Source of the DNA: Promicromonospora sp. MEB111
Lineage (GTDB): Bacteria > Actinomycetota > Actinomycetes > Actinomycetales > Cellulomonadaceae
Length of the DNA stretch: 64,000 nt
Reading direction: 5' to 3'
Assembly: GCF_030209445.1 (NCBI RefSeq)
Contig: NZ_JARVSD010000012.1
Location: 124,001-188,000 of the forward strand
Every line of letters begins with the position of its first letter. Position 1 is the first letter of the stretch. The notes beneath the pieces are model-generated. The model ran no database searches. It had not been told where the DNA came from and worked only from the letters and a program-made list of their open reading frames with translations. Both the position numbers and the translations under genes were made by a program. Shown here piece after piece: positions 29,984 to 38,367 of this stretch.

Positions 29984-30023
29984 GGCATCGAGATCGGCAC
30001 AGCAGTGTGTCGATCTCGATGCC
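29984..30023. terminator. Bidirectional hairpin between convergent genes, shared core
   Basis: GGCATCGAGATCG (29984-29996) and its exact complement (30011-30023) extend inward by four more pairs (one G-U) to a 17-bp stem with a 6-nt loop. The core GCATCGAGATCGG recurs in the palindrome after metK (63143-63155). Confidence 0.75.
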
Positions 30024-30037
30024 GCCTGCCGTTCGCG

Positions 30038-30811
30038 CTACTGCCAGAGCCCCCGCTCGATCAGCACGTCCTTGAGCAGGTCGGCGCGGTCGGTGATCAG
30101 GCCGTCCACGCCGTCGTCGATGAGCTGCCGCATCTCGTCCGGGTCGTCGATGGTCCAGACGTGCACCTTCTTGCCCGATGCGTGCGCCGCGGCGATCGAC
30201 GCGGGATCCACGACCGTGATCGAGCCTTCCCGCACCGGGACCTGCAAGGCGTCGACGTCGCGCAGCGCCCGCCGGGACAGGGCCGGGACGTGGACGCGCA
30301 CCCCGGTCAGGAAGCTCGCGATCTCCTTGCGTCCGGCCGACGTCGCGACCGGGCGGGACAGCTTGGTGAGCGTCGCCCGCCGTCGGGCCACCTCGAAGGA
30401 GGTGACGCACACGCGGTCCCACGCGGAGGTCCGCTCGATCGCCCGGGCGACCGGCCCGACGCTGGAGGAGTGCTTGACGTCGATGTTCACGCGCAGGTCG
30501 GGCCACCCGCCCAGCAGGTCCTCCAGCAGCGGCACGGGCTCCACGCCGCCGATGCGGGCCTCGCTCACCTCGGACCACGGCAGCTCGGCGACCAGGCCCG
30601 TGCCGTCCGTGGTGCGGTCGAGCGACTCGTCGTGCAGCGCGACGGCGACGCCGTCCACCGTCCCGTGCGCGTCCGTCTCCACGTAGCGGTAGCCGAGGTC
30701 GACGGCGGCGCCGAACGCCGCCAGGGAGTTCTCCAGCCCCTCGGTGCCGGCTGACGCGTGCGCGAACCCGCGGTGGGCGAGGGCCTGGAAGGCCCCCTCG
30801 AAGTAGGTCAC
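30038..30811 (-). CDS. Glycerophosphodiester phosphodiesterase
   Basis: 257 residues, cytoplasmic. The GDPD pattern is intact: LAHRGFAH with the general-acid His, ENSLAAF, VETDAHGTVDGVAVALHDESLDRTTDGTG containing the metal ligands and second His, and the C-terminal VHVWTIDDPDEMRQLIDDGVDGLITDRADLL. It hydrolyses glycerophosphodiesters to glycerol-3-phosphate and an alcohol. GTG with upstream GAGGGA. It lies 47 bp downstream of the hydrolase gene on the same strand; tandem repeats fill that gap. Confidence 0.93.
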   Translation of the reverse strand: MTYFEGAFQALAHRGFAHASAGTEGLENSLAAFGAAVDLGYRYVETDAHGTVDGVAVALHDESLDRTTDGTGLVAELPWSEVSEARIGGVEPVPLLEDLLGGWPDLRVNIDVKHSSSVGPVARAIERTSAWDRVCVTSFEVARRRATLTKLSRPVATSAGRKEIASFLTGVRVHVPALSRRALRDVDALQVPVREGSITVVDPASIAAAHASGKKVHVWTIDDPDEMRQLIDDGVDGLITDRADLLKDVLIERGLWQ

Positions 30812-30820
30812 TGGCAGTCC

Positions 30821-30871
30821 CTCACGAATCGAACCTCACGAACCTCATGCATCGGGTCTCAAGCATCGATG
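30821..30871 (-). repeat. Tandem units spanning the alpha/beta hydrolase stop codon
   Basis: Plus-strand units CTCACGAATCGAAC (30821-30834), CTCACGAAC (30835-30843), CTCATGCATCGGGT (30844-30857) and CTCAAGCATCGATG (30858-30871) follow each other. The last contains the hydrolase stop (30859-30861), so the repeat was apparently copied out of the gene's end. Confidence 0.55.
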
Positions 30872-31830
30872 CTGCTGTCGGTCCATTTCAACATGCCGTC
30901 GAGGTAGGCCTCACGCGGGTCGCGGGCCGACAGCGACAGGTCGTGCACGCCGCCCGGCACGACCAGCTCGGTGACGTCCAGCCCCAGGCCGGGCGCGAGC
31001 GCGGCCATCTGCCGGACGTCGAGCACGGTGTCCTGGGCGTCGAGCAGCGGGTTGTCGAGCGAGTCCGGTCCGGACGAGTCGGACCGGGCGAGCAGCACGG
31101 GGCACGCGATCTCCAGCCCGGCGGCGACGCGCGCCTGCCCGCGCCGGATCGCGACGAACCATCCCACGCGGCCGGGCTGGCCCTCGGGACGCTTGAGGGT
31201 CGTGTCGAACTCCCAGCGCCCGCCGTTCGCGGCGAGCAGGTGCTCGGCGTACCGGGACGGGCCGTCGCTGATGATCGCGGTGCTCGCGAGCCGCCCCACC
31301 GTGTCCAGCACGCGGGTCCCGACGGTGCGCTGCCAGTGCGGGGCGCGCAGGTCGAGGAACGGCGAGTTCAGCACCAGGGAGTCGGGCCCGGCGTCGGCAC
31401 CCGTGGCGTTGCGGTGCGCGTGCGCCCACAGGGAGGCGGTGAGCCCGCCGGTCGAGTGGGCGTGCACCACGAGCGGCAGCCCCGGCTCCAGGCCGCGCAC
31501 CGCCCGGGCCGCTGCCGCGATGTCGCTCGCCTGTTCACGCAGGTCGAGCACGAAGTGGGGGATCTGGTCGGGCCGCAGGGACCGTCCGGCGGCCCGGAGG
31601 TCGACGGCGTAGAACGCGTAGCCGGCCGCCGTGAACGTGCGGGCCAGGTGCTCCTGGAAGAAGTAGTCGTTGTAGCCGTGCACGTGGATCACGGCCGCCC
31701 GGGGCGCCGGCCGGTCGGCCGGGTACGGGTAACGCACCAGGGTCGCGGGGCCGAGCGGAGCCTCCTGGAACGGCTCGCCGAGCAGGTGGTCGGTGCGCCA
31801 GTCGAGCGCGTCTTCCGTGGAACCAGGCAC
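30859..31830 (-). CDS. Alpha/beta hydrolase (serine hydrolase, S33-like)
   Basis: About 323 residues. An HVHGYNDYFFQEHLA oxyanion-hole region is followed by the nucleophile elbow VHAHSTGGLTASLWAH (Ser within A-H-S-T-G), DLRAAGRS, and a late Asp/His pair (VLLARSDSSGPDSL and PGGVHDLSLSARD). It resembles monoacylglycerol-lipase-type hydrolases; substrate unknown, cytoplasmic. I start at the GTG at 31830 because TACGAT (antisense of 31837-31842) lies 6 nt upstream, a leaderless layout, and the upstream frame is repeat-derived. Confidence 0.85.
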   Translation of the reverse strand: MPGSTEDALDWRTDHLLGEPFQEAPLGPATLVRYPYPADRPAPRAAVIHVHGYNDYFFQEHLARTFTAAGYAFYAVDLRAAGRSLRPDQIPHFVLDLREQASDIAAAARAVRGLEPGLPLVVHAHSTGGLTASLWAHAHRNATGADAGPDSLVLNSPFLDLRAPHWQRTVGTRVLDTVGRLASTAIISDGPSRYAEHLLAANGGRWEFDTTLKRPEGQPGRVGWFVAIRRGQARVAAGLEIACPVLLARSDSSGPDSLDNPLLDAQDTVLDVRQMAALAPGLGLDVTELVVPGGVHDLSLSARDPREAYLDGMLKWTDSSIDA

Positions 31831-31860
31831 CTGGGGATCGTATGTCCTGGACGGCACCTG

Positions 31861-31895
31861 TCGCAGGTCGCAGGTCGCAGGTCGCGGGTCGCACG
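31861..31895 (-). repeat. Five 7-bp tandem units downstream of the tetR-type gene
   Basis: TCGCAGG occurs three times (31861-31881), then TCGCGGG and TCGCACG, all in register. The array starts ~30 bp after the regulator's stop and ends just upstream of the hydrolase promoter. Confidence 0.7.
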
Positions 31896-31927
31896 CGCTC
31901 GGGCTCGCCCTGGTCGGGCGGCCGTGC

Positions 31928-32467
31928 TCAGGCGGGACGCAGCCCCGCCAGCAGGATCTCCAGGTACGGCCCGCGGTCCGACGCCGCTCCCAGCCGCACC
32001 GCGTGCTCCATCCCGCACACCAGGTGCTCCACCTGCTCGGTGGACAGGTCCGGCCGGACGACGCCGGCGGCGCGGGCCCGGACCAGGATCTGCTCGAAGC
32101 CCGTGCCGATCTCCTGCTTGGCGGCGCGCACCTCGTCGTCCTCGTCCTCGGCGGACAGGAGCACGGGCTGCAGGCCGCCCTCCTCGAGCTGGAGGTCCAG
32201 CGCGGCGTGCAGGAGGTTCCTGATCGCCGTGGTGGGGTCGGGCTCCGCGACGGCCTCGCGGACCAGGACGCGCAGCCGTTCCAGCGTGTCGAGGGTGAGC
32301 GCCTCCACGAGCGCGTGCGTGGTGGGGAAGTGCCGGTAGACGGTGCCGACCCCCACGCCGGCCTCGCGCGCCAGGTCGTTGAGCCGGAGCGCGCCGGGAT
32401 CGTGGCGCCGGGCGACCTCGAGGATCCGCGCGCGGCTGCGGGCGGCGTCGGACCGGAGAGCGGGCAT
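31928..32467 (-). CDS. TetR-family transcriptional regulator
   Basis: 179 residues. The N-terminal HTH domain (RARILEVARRHDPGALRLNDLAREAGVGVGTVYRHFPTTHALVEAL) is typical, with GVGVGTVYRHF as recognition helix. The C-terminal ligand-binding half is helical (LLHAALDLQLEEGGLQPVLL, FEQILVRARAAGVVRPDLS), resembling the SbtR-like C-terminal domain. It is divergent from an SDR gene, with two near-identical palindromic operators between them; it is probably the repressor of that gene and of itself. Confidence 0.92.
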   Translation of the reverse strand: MPALRSDAARSRARILEVARRHDPGALRLNDLAREAGVGVGTVYRHFPTTHALVEALTLDTLERLRVLVREAVAEPDPTTAIRNLLHAALDLQLEEGGLQPVLLSAEDEDDEVRAAKQEIGTGFEQILVRARAAGVVRPDLSTEQVEHLVCGMEHAVRLGAASDRGPYLEILLAGLRPA

Positions 32468-32485
32468 GGGGTGAGCCTACCGCAG

Positions 32486-32541
32486 AAGCGGATGGATGAT
32501 CCGTTTCTGGTGCTACGCTCAAACGGATACATCATCCGGAT
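32486..32541. promoter_or_regulatory. Twin TetR-type operators flanking an SDR promoter
   Basis: Both sites read CGGAT-N5-ATCCG: 32489-32503 (spacer GGATG) and 32524-32538 (spacer ACATC), with matching AARCGGAT flanks. Centres are 35 bp apart. A -10-like TACGCT (32513-32518) lies between them in the SDR direction, so bound repressor would cover the -35 and start region. Confidence 0.7.
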
Positions 32542-32580
32542 GTGTGCCCCCGAGGCATGCCCAGAGACATGAGGGCCGTC

Positions 32581-33627
32581 ATGACCGCCAAGTCCGCCTG
32601 CAGCTCCGCCCGTAACCACGCCCGCGGCGACGCCGCCGAGCACGCCACCAGCTCGACCGCCGACCCGACCTGGGACCCCGCCCACCTCCCCGACCAGACC
32701 GGCCGCACGCTCGTCGTGACCGGCGCGACCGCCGGCATCGGCTACTTCGCCGCCGAGCAGCTCGCCGCGGCCGGTGCGCACGTCGTGCTCGCCTCTCGCT
32801 CCGCGTCCAAGCTCGAGACCGCCGTTGCCTCGATCGGGCGGGAGGTGCCCGGCGCGCGCCTCGACACCGTCGTCGTGGACCTCGCCTCCCTGGCGTCCGT
32901 GGCCGACGCCGCCGCGCGCATCGCCGCCCTGCCCCGCGTCGACGGGCTGCTGCTCAACGGCGGGGCCATGGCCCTGAAGGGGAGCGCGACGACCGCCGAC
33001 GGGCTGCCCCTGCTGCTCGGCACCCACGTGGTCGCGAACGCCGCGCTCCTGGCGGGCGTGCTCCCGGCGCTCGCGGCCACGGGCGAGCGGACCGGTACGC
33101 CGTCGCGGGTTGTGCACACCTCCACGGGGTTCGTCACGCAGTTCCCGGTGGCCGTCGACGACGTCCGGCGGGTGCCGCGCGTCGCCGTCGGCGCCTACAC
33201 GAAGGCGAAGACCGTGACCGAGGTGCTCGCGTTCGAGCTGGCCCGCCGGCTGGAGGCCGCCGGGACGCCGGTCGTCTCGCTGGTCACGCGCCCTGGTGTG
33301 GGCGTGGACGCCCGGACGCCGCACCGCCCCGGGATCCGCGACGCGACCACGCCGTACCAGCGCAACCCCTACACGCTCTGGGCCCAGGGCAAGGACGCCG
33401 CCGCCTGGTCGGCGGTGCGCGCCCTGACCGACCCGCAGGCGCGCAACGGCGACTACTACGCCCCGGCCGGACGCCTGCGCGGCGTCCCGGTGCGCGTGGA
33501 CCCGACCGCCCGGACGGCGTCGCCCGAGGGCGACCTCGCGGCGCGCGTGTGGGACCAGGTCGAGGAGCTCGCGGGGACGGCGCTGCGGATTCCCGCCGGA
33601 GCAGGCGAGAAGCAGGCTCGGGGGTAG
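32581..33627 (+). CDS. SDR-family oxidoreductase (retinol-dehydrogenase-like)
   Basis: 348 residues. After a ~40-residue hydrophilic leader comes the cofactor motif TGATAGIG, LNGG (NNAG variant), and the catalytic Tyr-x3-Lys in GAYTKAKTVTE. The extended C-terminus (QRNPYTLWAQGKDAAAWSAVRALTDP...YYAPAGRLRG) resembles protochlorophyllide-reductase/retinol-dehydrogenase-like SDRs. ATG 32581 follows GAGGG; ATG 32569 is an alternative. It is divergent from the TetR regulator and behind its operators. Substrate unknown. Confidence 0.85.
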   Translation: MTAKSACSSARNHARGDAAEHATSSTADPTWDPAHLPDQTGRTLVVTGATAGIGYFAAEQLAAAGAHVVLASRSASKLETAVASIGREVPGARLDTVVVDLASLASVADAAARIAALPRVDGLLLNGGAMALKGSATTADGLPLLLGTHVVANAALLAGVLPALAATGERTGTPSRVVHTSTGFVTQFPVAVDDVRRVPRVAVGAYTKAKTVTEVLAFELARRLEAAGTPVVSLVTRPGVGVDARTPHRPGIRDATTPYQRNPYTLWAQGKDAAAWSAVRALTDPQARNGDYYAPAGRLRGVPVRVDPTARTASPEGDLAARVWDQVEELAGTALRIPAGAGEKQARG

Positions 33628-33642
33628 GTGCTCGCCGTTGTC

Positions 33643-33687
33643 GGCCCGGCCGACAGCGGCCCGGCCGACAACGACCCAGCCGATAAC
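33643..33687 (+). repeat. Three 15-bp tandem units after the SDR stop
   Basis: GGCCCGGCCGACAGC (33643-33657), GGCCCGGCCGACAAC (33658-33672) and GACCCAGCCGATAAC (33673-33687) begin 15 bp after the stop and run up to the next gene's promoter. Confidence 0.75.
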
Positions 33688-33707
33688 GACATGGCAAGAT
33701 GTCCGGC

Positions 33708-35099
33708 ATGCCTACCAATGGCGGGATCAGTATCGGCCGGACGGTGCAGTCGGCGATCTACCGCAACGGTGTCTACGGCCACCGGCCCACGGTGCCCACC
33801 GACCCCGACGCGCTCGCCGCCGCCGCCCGCCGCCGCATGACCCGCACCGGCTGGTCCTACGTGGCCGGCGGCGCCGGCGCGCAGCGCACCGTGGCGGCCA
33901 ACCGCGAGGCGTTCGGCGGGTACCGGATCGTGCCCCGCCAGATGGTCGACGTCGGCGAGCGGTCGCCGGCCACGACCCTGCTCGGTCGCGAGCTGCCCGC
34001 CCCCGTGCTGTTCGGGCCGATCGGGGCGCTGGAGCTCGCCGTGCAGCACCAGCGCGGGGGCCGGGCCGCCGCACCACGCAACGCCGAGCCCGCCCTGGCC
34101 CGCGCCGCCCGGGACCTCGGCCTGCCCGTCGTCATCTCGTCCCAGGCGTCCACCCCCATGGAGGACACGGCCGCCGTCCTCGGCGACAGCCCACGCTGGT
34201 TCCAGCTCTACTGGTCGTCCGACGACGCCCTGGTCGAGTCCTTCGTCTCCCGCGCCGAGGCGAGCGGCTGCGAGGCAATCGTCGTCACCCTGGACACCCA
34301 CGTGCTCGGCTGGCGCACCGCCGACCTCGACCTGGGCTACCTCCCGTTCGCCCGTGCCGAGGGCATCGCCCAGTACCTGAGCGACCCCGTGTTCCGCGCT
34401 CTCGTCGAGGCCCGGGTCCAGGCGACAGCGTCGTCCGGCTCCGGAGGCGGCGCGCCGTCGTCCAACCGGCCCACCGCCGCCGCCGTCCGCTCGCTGCTGT
34501 CCATGGCGCGCCACCACCCGGGCCCCACCCTGCGCAACCTGACCCAGCCCCACGCCCGCGCCGCCGTGGAGACCTTCCTGGAGGTGTTCTCCCGCTCGAC
34601 CCTCACCTGGGCCGACCTCGCCTGGCTGCGCGAGCGCACCACCCTGCCGATCCTCGTCAAGGGCATCCAGCACCCCGACGACGCCCGCGCCGCCCTCGAC
34701 CACGGCGCCGACGGCATCGTGGTCTCCAACCACGGCGGCCGGCAGATCGACAACGCCGTCGCCTCGATCGACGCCCTCGGGCCCGTGGTCGACGCCGTGC
34801 GCACGTGGTCCGGGGCGTCCGGTTCGGGAGCGGGCGCTCGTGCGGACGGCGCCGGCGCTGCCTTCGTCCCCGTGCTGTTCGACTCCGGCGTCCGTACCGG
34901 GGCCGACGTCTTCACCGCGCTCGCCCTCGGCGCCGACGCCGTCCTCCTGGGCCGCCCCTGGGTCTACGGCCTCGCGCTCGCCGGGTCCGACGGCGTCCGC
35001 GCCGTCGCCGAGCACGTCCTGGCCGAGCTCGACCTCACCATGGCGCTCGCGGGTGTCTCCGGCACGGAGCAGATCGGCCGGCACAACCTGGCGCTCTGA
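33708..35099 (+). CDS. FMN-dependent alpha-hydroxy-acid oxidase (lactate 2-monooxygenase-like)
   Basis: 463 residues. The FMN-barrel family is evident from the N-terminal MTRTGWSYVAGGAGAQRTVAANREAF, VISSQASTPME, FQLYWSSDD, LPILVKGIQHPDDA, and the active-site SNHGGRQ (His342, Arg345), with phosphate-binding FDSGVRTGADVF and LGRPWVYGLALAG. Length and the long loop (~SSGSGGGAPSSNRPTAA) fit lactate 2-monooxygenase rather than glycolate oxidase. A second Gly/Ala-rich insert (ASGSGAGARADGAG) is unusual. ATG 33708 lies 7 nt after CAAGAT; ATG 33699 is possible. Confidence 0.9.
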   Translation: MPTNGGISIGRTVQSAIYRNGVYGHRPTVPTDPDALAAAARRRMTRTGWSYVAGGAGAQRTVAANREAFGGYRIVPRQMVDVGERSPATTLLGRELPAPVLFGPIGALELAVQHQRGGRAAAPRNAEPALARAARDLGLPVVISSQASTPMEDTAAVLGDSPRWFQLYWSSDDALVESFVSRAEASGCEAIVVTLDTHVLGWRTADLDLGYLPFARAEGIAQYLSDPVFRALVEARVQATASSGSGGGAPSSNRPTAAAVRSLLSMARHHPGPTLRNLTQPHARAAVETFLEVFSRSTLTWADLAWLRERTTLPILVKGIQHPDDARAALDHGADGIVVSNHGGRQIDNAVASIDALGPVVDAVRTWSGASGSGAGARADGAGAAFVPVLFDSGVRTGADVFTALALGADAVLLGRPWVYGLALAGSDGVRAVAEHVLAELDLTMALAGVSGTEQIGRHNLAL

Positions 35100-35161
35100 C
35101 CTGCACGCCTGACCTGTACGTCTGACAGGTGGGCCGACGCCTGACAGGTGGGTCGGTATGA
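35097..35161 (+). repeat. Tandem duplications starting at the oxidase stop codon
   Basis: TGACCTGCACGCC (35097-35109, beginning with the stop) is repeated as TGACCTGTACGTC (35110-35122). Then TGACAGGTGGG begins both 35123 and 35142, 19 bp apart. Each copy re-presents TGA. Confidence 0.7.
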
Positions 35162-35214
35162 GATCGTGACCGCTCCAGCACCCACGATTCATGCGACGCG
35201 GGCAGACTGCGGCC

Positions 35215-36663
35215 ATGACCGACGCCGTACCCGGACCCGACTCGCAGGCGCGCTCTGCCGGCGAGACACCGACGCCCCCGAAGATGGGCCTCGAGCTGCA
35301 GGAGGGGGTGCGGGTCCCGCGCCGTCAGGTGTTCTCCTGGGCGCTGTGGGACTGGGGTACCCAACCCTTCAACACGGTGATCCTCACGTTCGTGTTCACC
35401 GCGCTGTACCTGACCACGGAGGCGTTCCTGGACCCGGCCGTCGCGGCGCTGGGCAAGGACGACCCCGCCTACCAGCACGGCCTCGCCGAGCTGAGCAGCG
35501 GCGTGGGTCTGTGGAACACCCTCGCGGGTCTGCTCATCCTCTTCCTCGCACCCGTGCTCGGGCAGCGCGCCGACGCCACCGGGCGGCGCAAGGCGTGGCT
35601 CGCCGGCGGGACGGCCGGCATGGTGCTGTGCATGCTCGCGCTGTGGTTCGTCGAGGCCGACCCGGCCTACTTCGTGCTCGGTGCCGCGCTCATCGGCCTG
35701 GGCAGCGTGCTCAACGAGATCGCGGGCGTGAACTACAACGCCATGATGGTGTCGGTCGCCACGCCGAGGACGGTCGGCAAGGTGTCCGGGCTCGGCTGGG
35801 GACTCGGCTACGTCGGCGGCATCCTGGCACTCCTGTTCGTGGTGATCGCGAACGGGGCGGAGTGGTGGGGCATGCCCACCGACAACGGCCTCGCCTTCCG
35901 GGTGATCGCCGTGGGCTGTGCGCTCTGGGCGCTGGCGTTCGCCTGGCCGATCCTGGCCTTCGTGCCGGAGCTTCCGCCCACCAAGGGCCGCGCCACGGTC
36001 GGGTTCTTCGCCAGCTACGTGGTGCTGTTCCACGACATCAAGGGCCTGTGGCACACCTCGCGCCGCACCTTCTGGTTCCTGCTGGCCAGCGCCGTCTTCC
36101 GCGACGGCCTGAGCGGCGTCTTCGCCTTCGGCGCGATCATCGGCGGCGTCAGCTTCGGGTTCTCCGCCGACCAGGTCATCATCTTCGGCATCGCCGCCAA
36201 CCTCGTGGCCGGGGCGAGCACGGTGCTCGTGGGCTTCGCCGACGACCGCTTCGGCCCGCGCTCCGTCATCCTCAGCACGCTCAGCGTCATCGTCGTGGCC
36301 GGGCTCGCCGTCGTGTTCCTGCGCGACCTCGGCCCCGTCGTCTACTGGGTGGGCGGCCTGATCCTCTCGGCCTGCGTCGGCCCGGCACAGGCCGCGTCTC
36401 GGTCCTACCTGGCCCGGGTGGCGCCGGCGGGCAAGGAGTCGGAGATCTTCGGCCTCTACGCCACAACCGGCCGCGCCACGTCCTGGATGTCGAGCGCCCT
36501 GTGGACGATCACCATCGCCGCGACGGGCGCGACCATCTGGGGCACCCTCGGCATCGTCGCGGTGGTGCTCATCGGCCTCGTGATGATGTGGTTCGTGCGG
36601 GAGGCACCCCTGGCCGACGCCGGTACCACGGCGGAACCGACAGGCGACCGGTCGGTGGCCTAG
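35215..36663 (+). CDS. UMF1-type MFS transporter
   Basis: 482 residues, about twelve membrane segments. The opening FSWALWDWGTQPFNTVILTFVFTALYLT and NEIAGVNYNAMMVSVATPRTVGKVSGLGWGLGYVGGI are hallmarks of the UMF1/Atg22-like group. FADDRFGPR is the second-half A-motif. Substrates in bacteria are unknown; Atg22 exports amino acids from the yeast vacuole. Its TAG stop overlaps the opposing sigma-factor stop in the palindrome CTAG (36660-36663). ATG at 35215 lies 6 nt after CAGACT. Confidence 0.85.
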   Translation: MTDAVPGPDSQARSAGETPTPPKMGLELQEGVRVPRRQVFSWALWDWGTQPFNTVILTFVFTALYLTTEAFLDPAVAALGKDDPAYQHGLAELSSGVGLWNTLAGLLILFLAPVLGQRADATGRRKAWLAGGTAGMVLCMLALWFVEADPAYFVLGAALIGLGSVLNEIAGVNYNAMMVSVATPRTVGKVSGLGWGLGYVGGILALLFVVIANGAEWWGMPTDNGLAFRVIAVGCALWALAFAWPILAFVPELPPTKGRATVGFFASYVVLFHDIKGLWHTSRRTFWFLLASAVFRDGLSGVFAFGAIIGGVSFGFSADQVIIFGIAANLVAGASTVLVGFADDRFGPRSVILSTLSVIVVAGLAVVFLRDLGPVVYWVGGLILSACVGPAQAASRSYLARVAPAGKESEIFGLYATTGRATSWMSSALWTITIAATGATIWGTLGIVAVVLIGLVMMWFVREAPLADAGTTAEPTGDRSVA

Positions 36664-37826
36664 TTTTCGGTGGGTTCCTGGTCGGCGGTCTGGCGCGCTG
36701 CGGTGCGCCGGGCCGCCGTCCGCGCCTCCAGGGCGCTCCGGAGGGCGGCCTGGAGCCGGTCGAGATCCGCGAGCTGCCCCAGGTGCCCGAGCTTCTCCGG
36801 GTTGATCACGCCGCGGATACCCGCGAGCAGACCATCGGAGACCTCGAACGACCAGGTGCCGATCAGGCCGCCGCCCACGACGTCGTCCGCCACGATGAGC
36901 AGGCCCGGCTCGCCGCCCACGAGCGCACGCTCGAAGTGGAGCGGCGCGCCCCGGCCGACGAAGGACGCCAGCATCCGGGCGACCGTCACCCGGCCCGCGA
37001 CCGGCCGGGCGATCGACATGCCCAGCGGCACCTTCCCACCGCCGTCGCCCGCGAGCACCACGTCCTCGGCCAGCAGCTCCAGGAACGAGTCGACCGCACC
37101 CTCCTCGCACGCGGCGAGGAAGCGGGACACGAGCTCCTCGGCGCGGGCCCGGTCGCTCGCGGTGCGCGGCCGGGAGGTCAGGGCGTCGGGCGCGGGGTCA
37201 TCCTGCCCTGGGGGCCGGGGCGCTGCATGCTGGGGTGCTTCGTCTTGTGTTGCTACCTGCTGCGGCGCTACGTGCCGGGCGATCCGCCGTCGGGCGCGGG
37301 AGGCCAGCTGCCGGGCCGCCACCTCGCTGGTGCCGATCACGTCGGCGGCCTCGCTGTGCGGAAAGCCGAGCACGTCGTGCAGCAGGAACGCCGCGCGCTC
37401 GGTCGGGGTGAGGGTCTCCAGGAGCACCAGGAACGCGGTGGAGAGATCGTCGGCCAGCTCGGCGTGCCGCGCGACGTCGGGCGACGGCGCGGCCATCGCG
37501 ACCGGCAACGACGAGCCGGGGCCGACCAGCGGCTCCGGCAGCCACTCGCCCACGTACTGCTCCCGCCGGACCCGCGCCGAGCGCAGCACGTCGATGGCGA
37601 TGCGCGTCGTGACCGTGGTGACGAACGCGTCGGGATTGCGCACGTCAGGCGACTGCGAGACGCGCGTCAACGCCTCCTGCACCACGTCCTCCGCCTCGGC
37701 CACGCTGCCCAGCATCCGGTAGGCGACCGCGAACGAGAGCGGGCGCAGCCGGCCGAGCGCGGCGTCGTCCAGGAAGGCGCCGGCGGTGGGGGCGGTGCCG
37801 GACGGCGAGGTCGGGGACTCGGTCAT
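36660..37826 (-). CDS. ECF41-group sigma factor (SigJ-like) with SnoaL-type C-terminal domain
   Basis: About 388 residues. Sigma region 2 (RLRPLSFAVAYRMLGSVAEAEDVVQEALTR) and region 4 (LETLTPTERAAFLLHDVLGFPHSEAADVIGTSEVAARQLASRARR) flank a linker with YVGEWLPEPL. The C-terminal NTF2-like domain carries the group's DGGGK motif (LAGDGGGKVP). WLPEP and DGGGK together are diagnostic of ECF41, in which the C-terminal domain sets activity without an anti-sigma factor. The inter-domain stretch is Gln/Pro/Ala-rich. The usual COE partner genes are not adjacent. ATG 37826 is chosen; 37847 is possible. Confidence 0.92.
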   Translation of the reverse strand: MTESPTSPSGTAPTAGAFLDDAALGRLRPLSFAVAYRMLGSVAEAEDVVQEALTRVSQSPDVRNPDAFVTTVTTRIAIDVLRSARVRREQYVGEWLPEPLVGPGSSLPVAMAAPSPDVARHAELADDLSTAFLVLLETLTPTERAAFLLHDVLGFPHSEAADVIGTSEVAARQLASRARRRIARHVAPQQVATQDEAPQHAAPRPPGQDDPAPDALTSRPRTASDRARAEELVSRFLAACEEGAVDSFLELLAEDVVLAGDGGGKVPLGMSIARPVAGRVTVARMLASFVGRGAPLHFERALVGGEPGLLIVADDVVGGGLIGTWSFEVSDGLLAGIRGVINPEKLGHLGQLADLDRLQAALRSALEARTAARRTAARQTADQEPTEN

Positions 37827-37855
37827 GCGGACATGCTCTCGCGTCATACCCCTAC

Positions 37856-37882
37856 GACGGGACAGGGACGGCAGACGTGACA
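37856..37882 (-). promoter_or_regulatory. ECF41-type autoregulated promoter
   Basis: On the minus strand TGTCACG (37882-37876), then 16 nt, then CGTC (37859-37856). This matches the published ECF41 target pattern TGTCACA-N16-CGTC except for the last base of the -35. It lies ~30 bp before the sigma-factor start, implying self-activation. Confidence 0.75.
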
Positions 37883-37995
37883 CTTCCGCGAGAACTGGTC
37901 CGGATCGAAGGGCGCTCCCGCAGCTCGCAGCCCGACTCCCAGGGAACCTGGAAATGGTGCGTGAGCTCTGCTTTCGTGGTCATAGTCTTGCGCGC

Positions 37996-38364
37996 GTGAG
38001 AACAACCGCCCTCGTCCTGCGCTTCCTGCTCGAGCTCGCACTCGCCGCGGGCGCGGGCTACGCCGCCTGGAACCTCGCCGACGGCGGATGGCGCCTCGCC
38101 GCCGTCCTGCTCGCGCCGGCCGTCGTGATCGCGCTCTGGGCGACGTTCCTCTCGCCGAAGGCACCAGTGGCCGTCCCGGCCTGGGCGCAGGTCGCCACGG
38201 AAGCGGCCCTCTTCGGCGGCATCGGATACCTGTGCTGGCGCGCGGGAGCCCCCGCCGCCGGCGTGGCGCTCGCGGCGGTGTGGGCGGTCGACCGCCTGGT
38301 GCTGTGGCTGACCCGAGACCGGCCCAGTGTCCTCGAGCCCGAGCGCGGCACCGGGCCGCGGTGA
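37996..38364 (+). CDS. YrdB/DUF2568-type small membrane protein
   Basis: 122 residues with about four membrane helices (TALVLRFLLELALAAGAGYAAW, LAAVLLAPAVVIALWATFL, AALFGGIGYLCWRA, VALAAVWAVDRLVLWL). Length and the FLSPKAPVAVP loop suit the YrdB (DUF2568) family, of unknown function. GTG lies 7 nt after TAGTCT (37983-37988), a leaderless layout. It is divergent from the ECF41 gene but shows no ECF41 box of its own. Confidence 0.75.
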   Translation: MRTTALVLRFLLELALAAGAGYAAWNLADGGWRLAAVLLAPAVVIALWATFLSPKAPVAVPAWAQVATEAALFGGIGYLCWRAGAPAAGVALAAVWAVDRLVLWLTRDRPSVLEPERGTGPR

Positions 38365-38367
38365 GGC

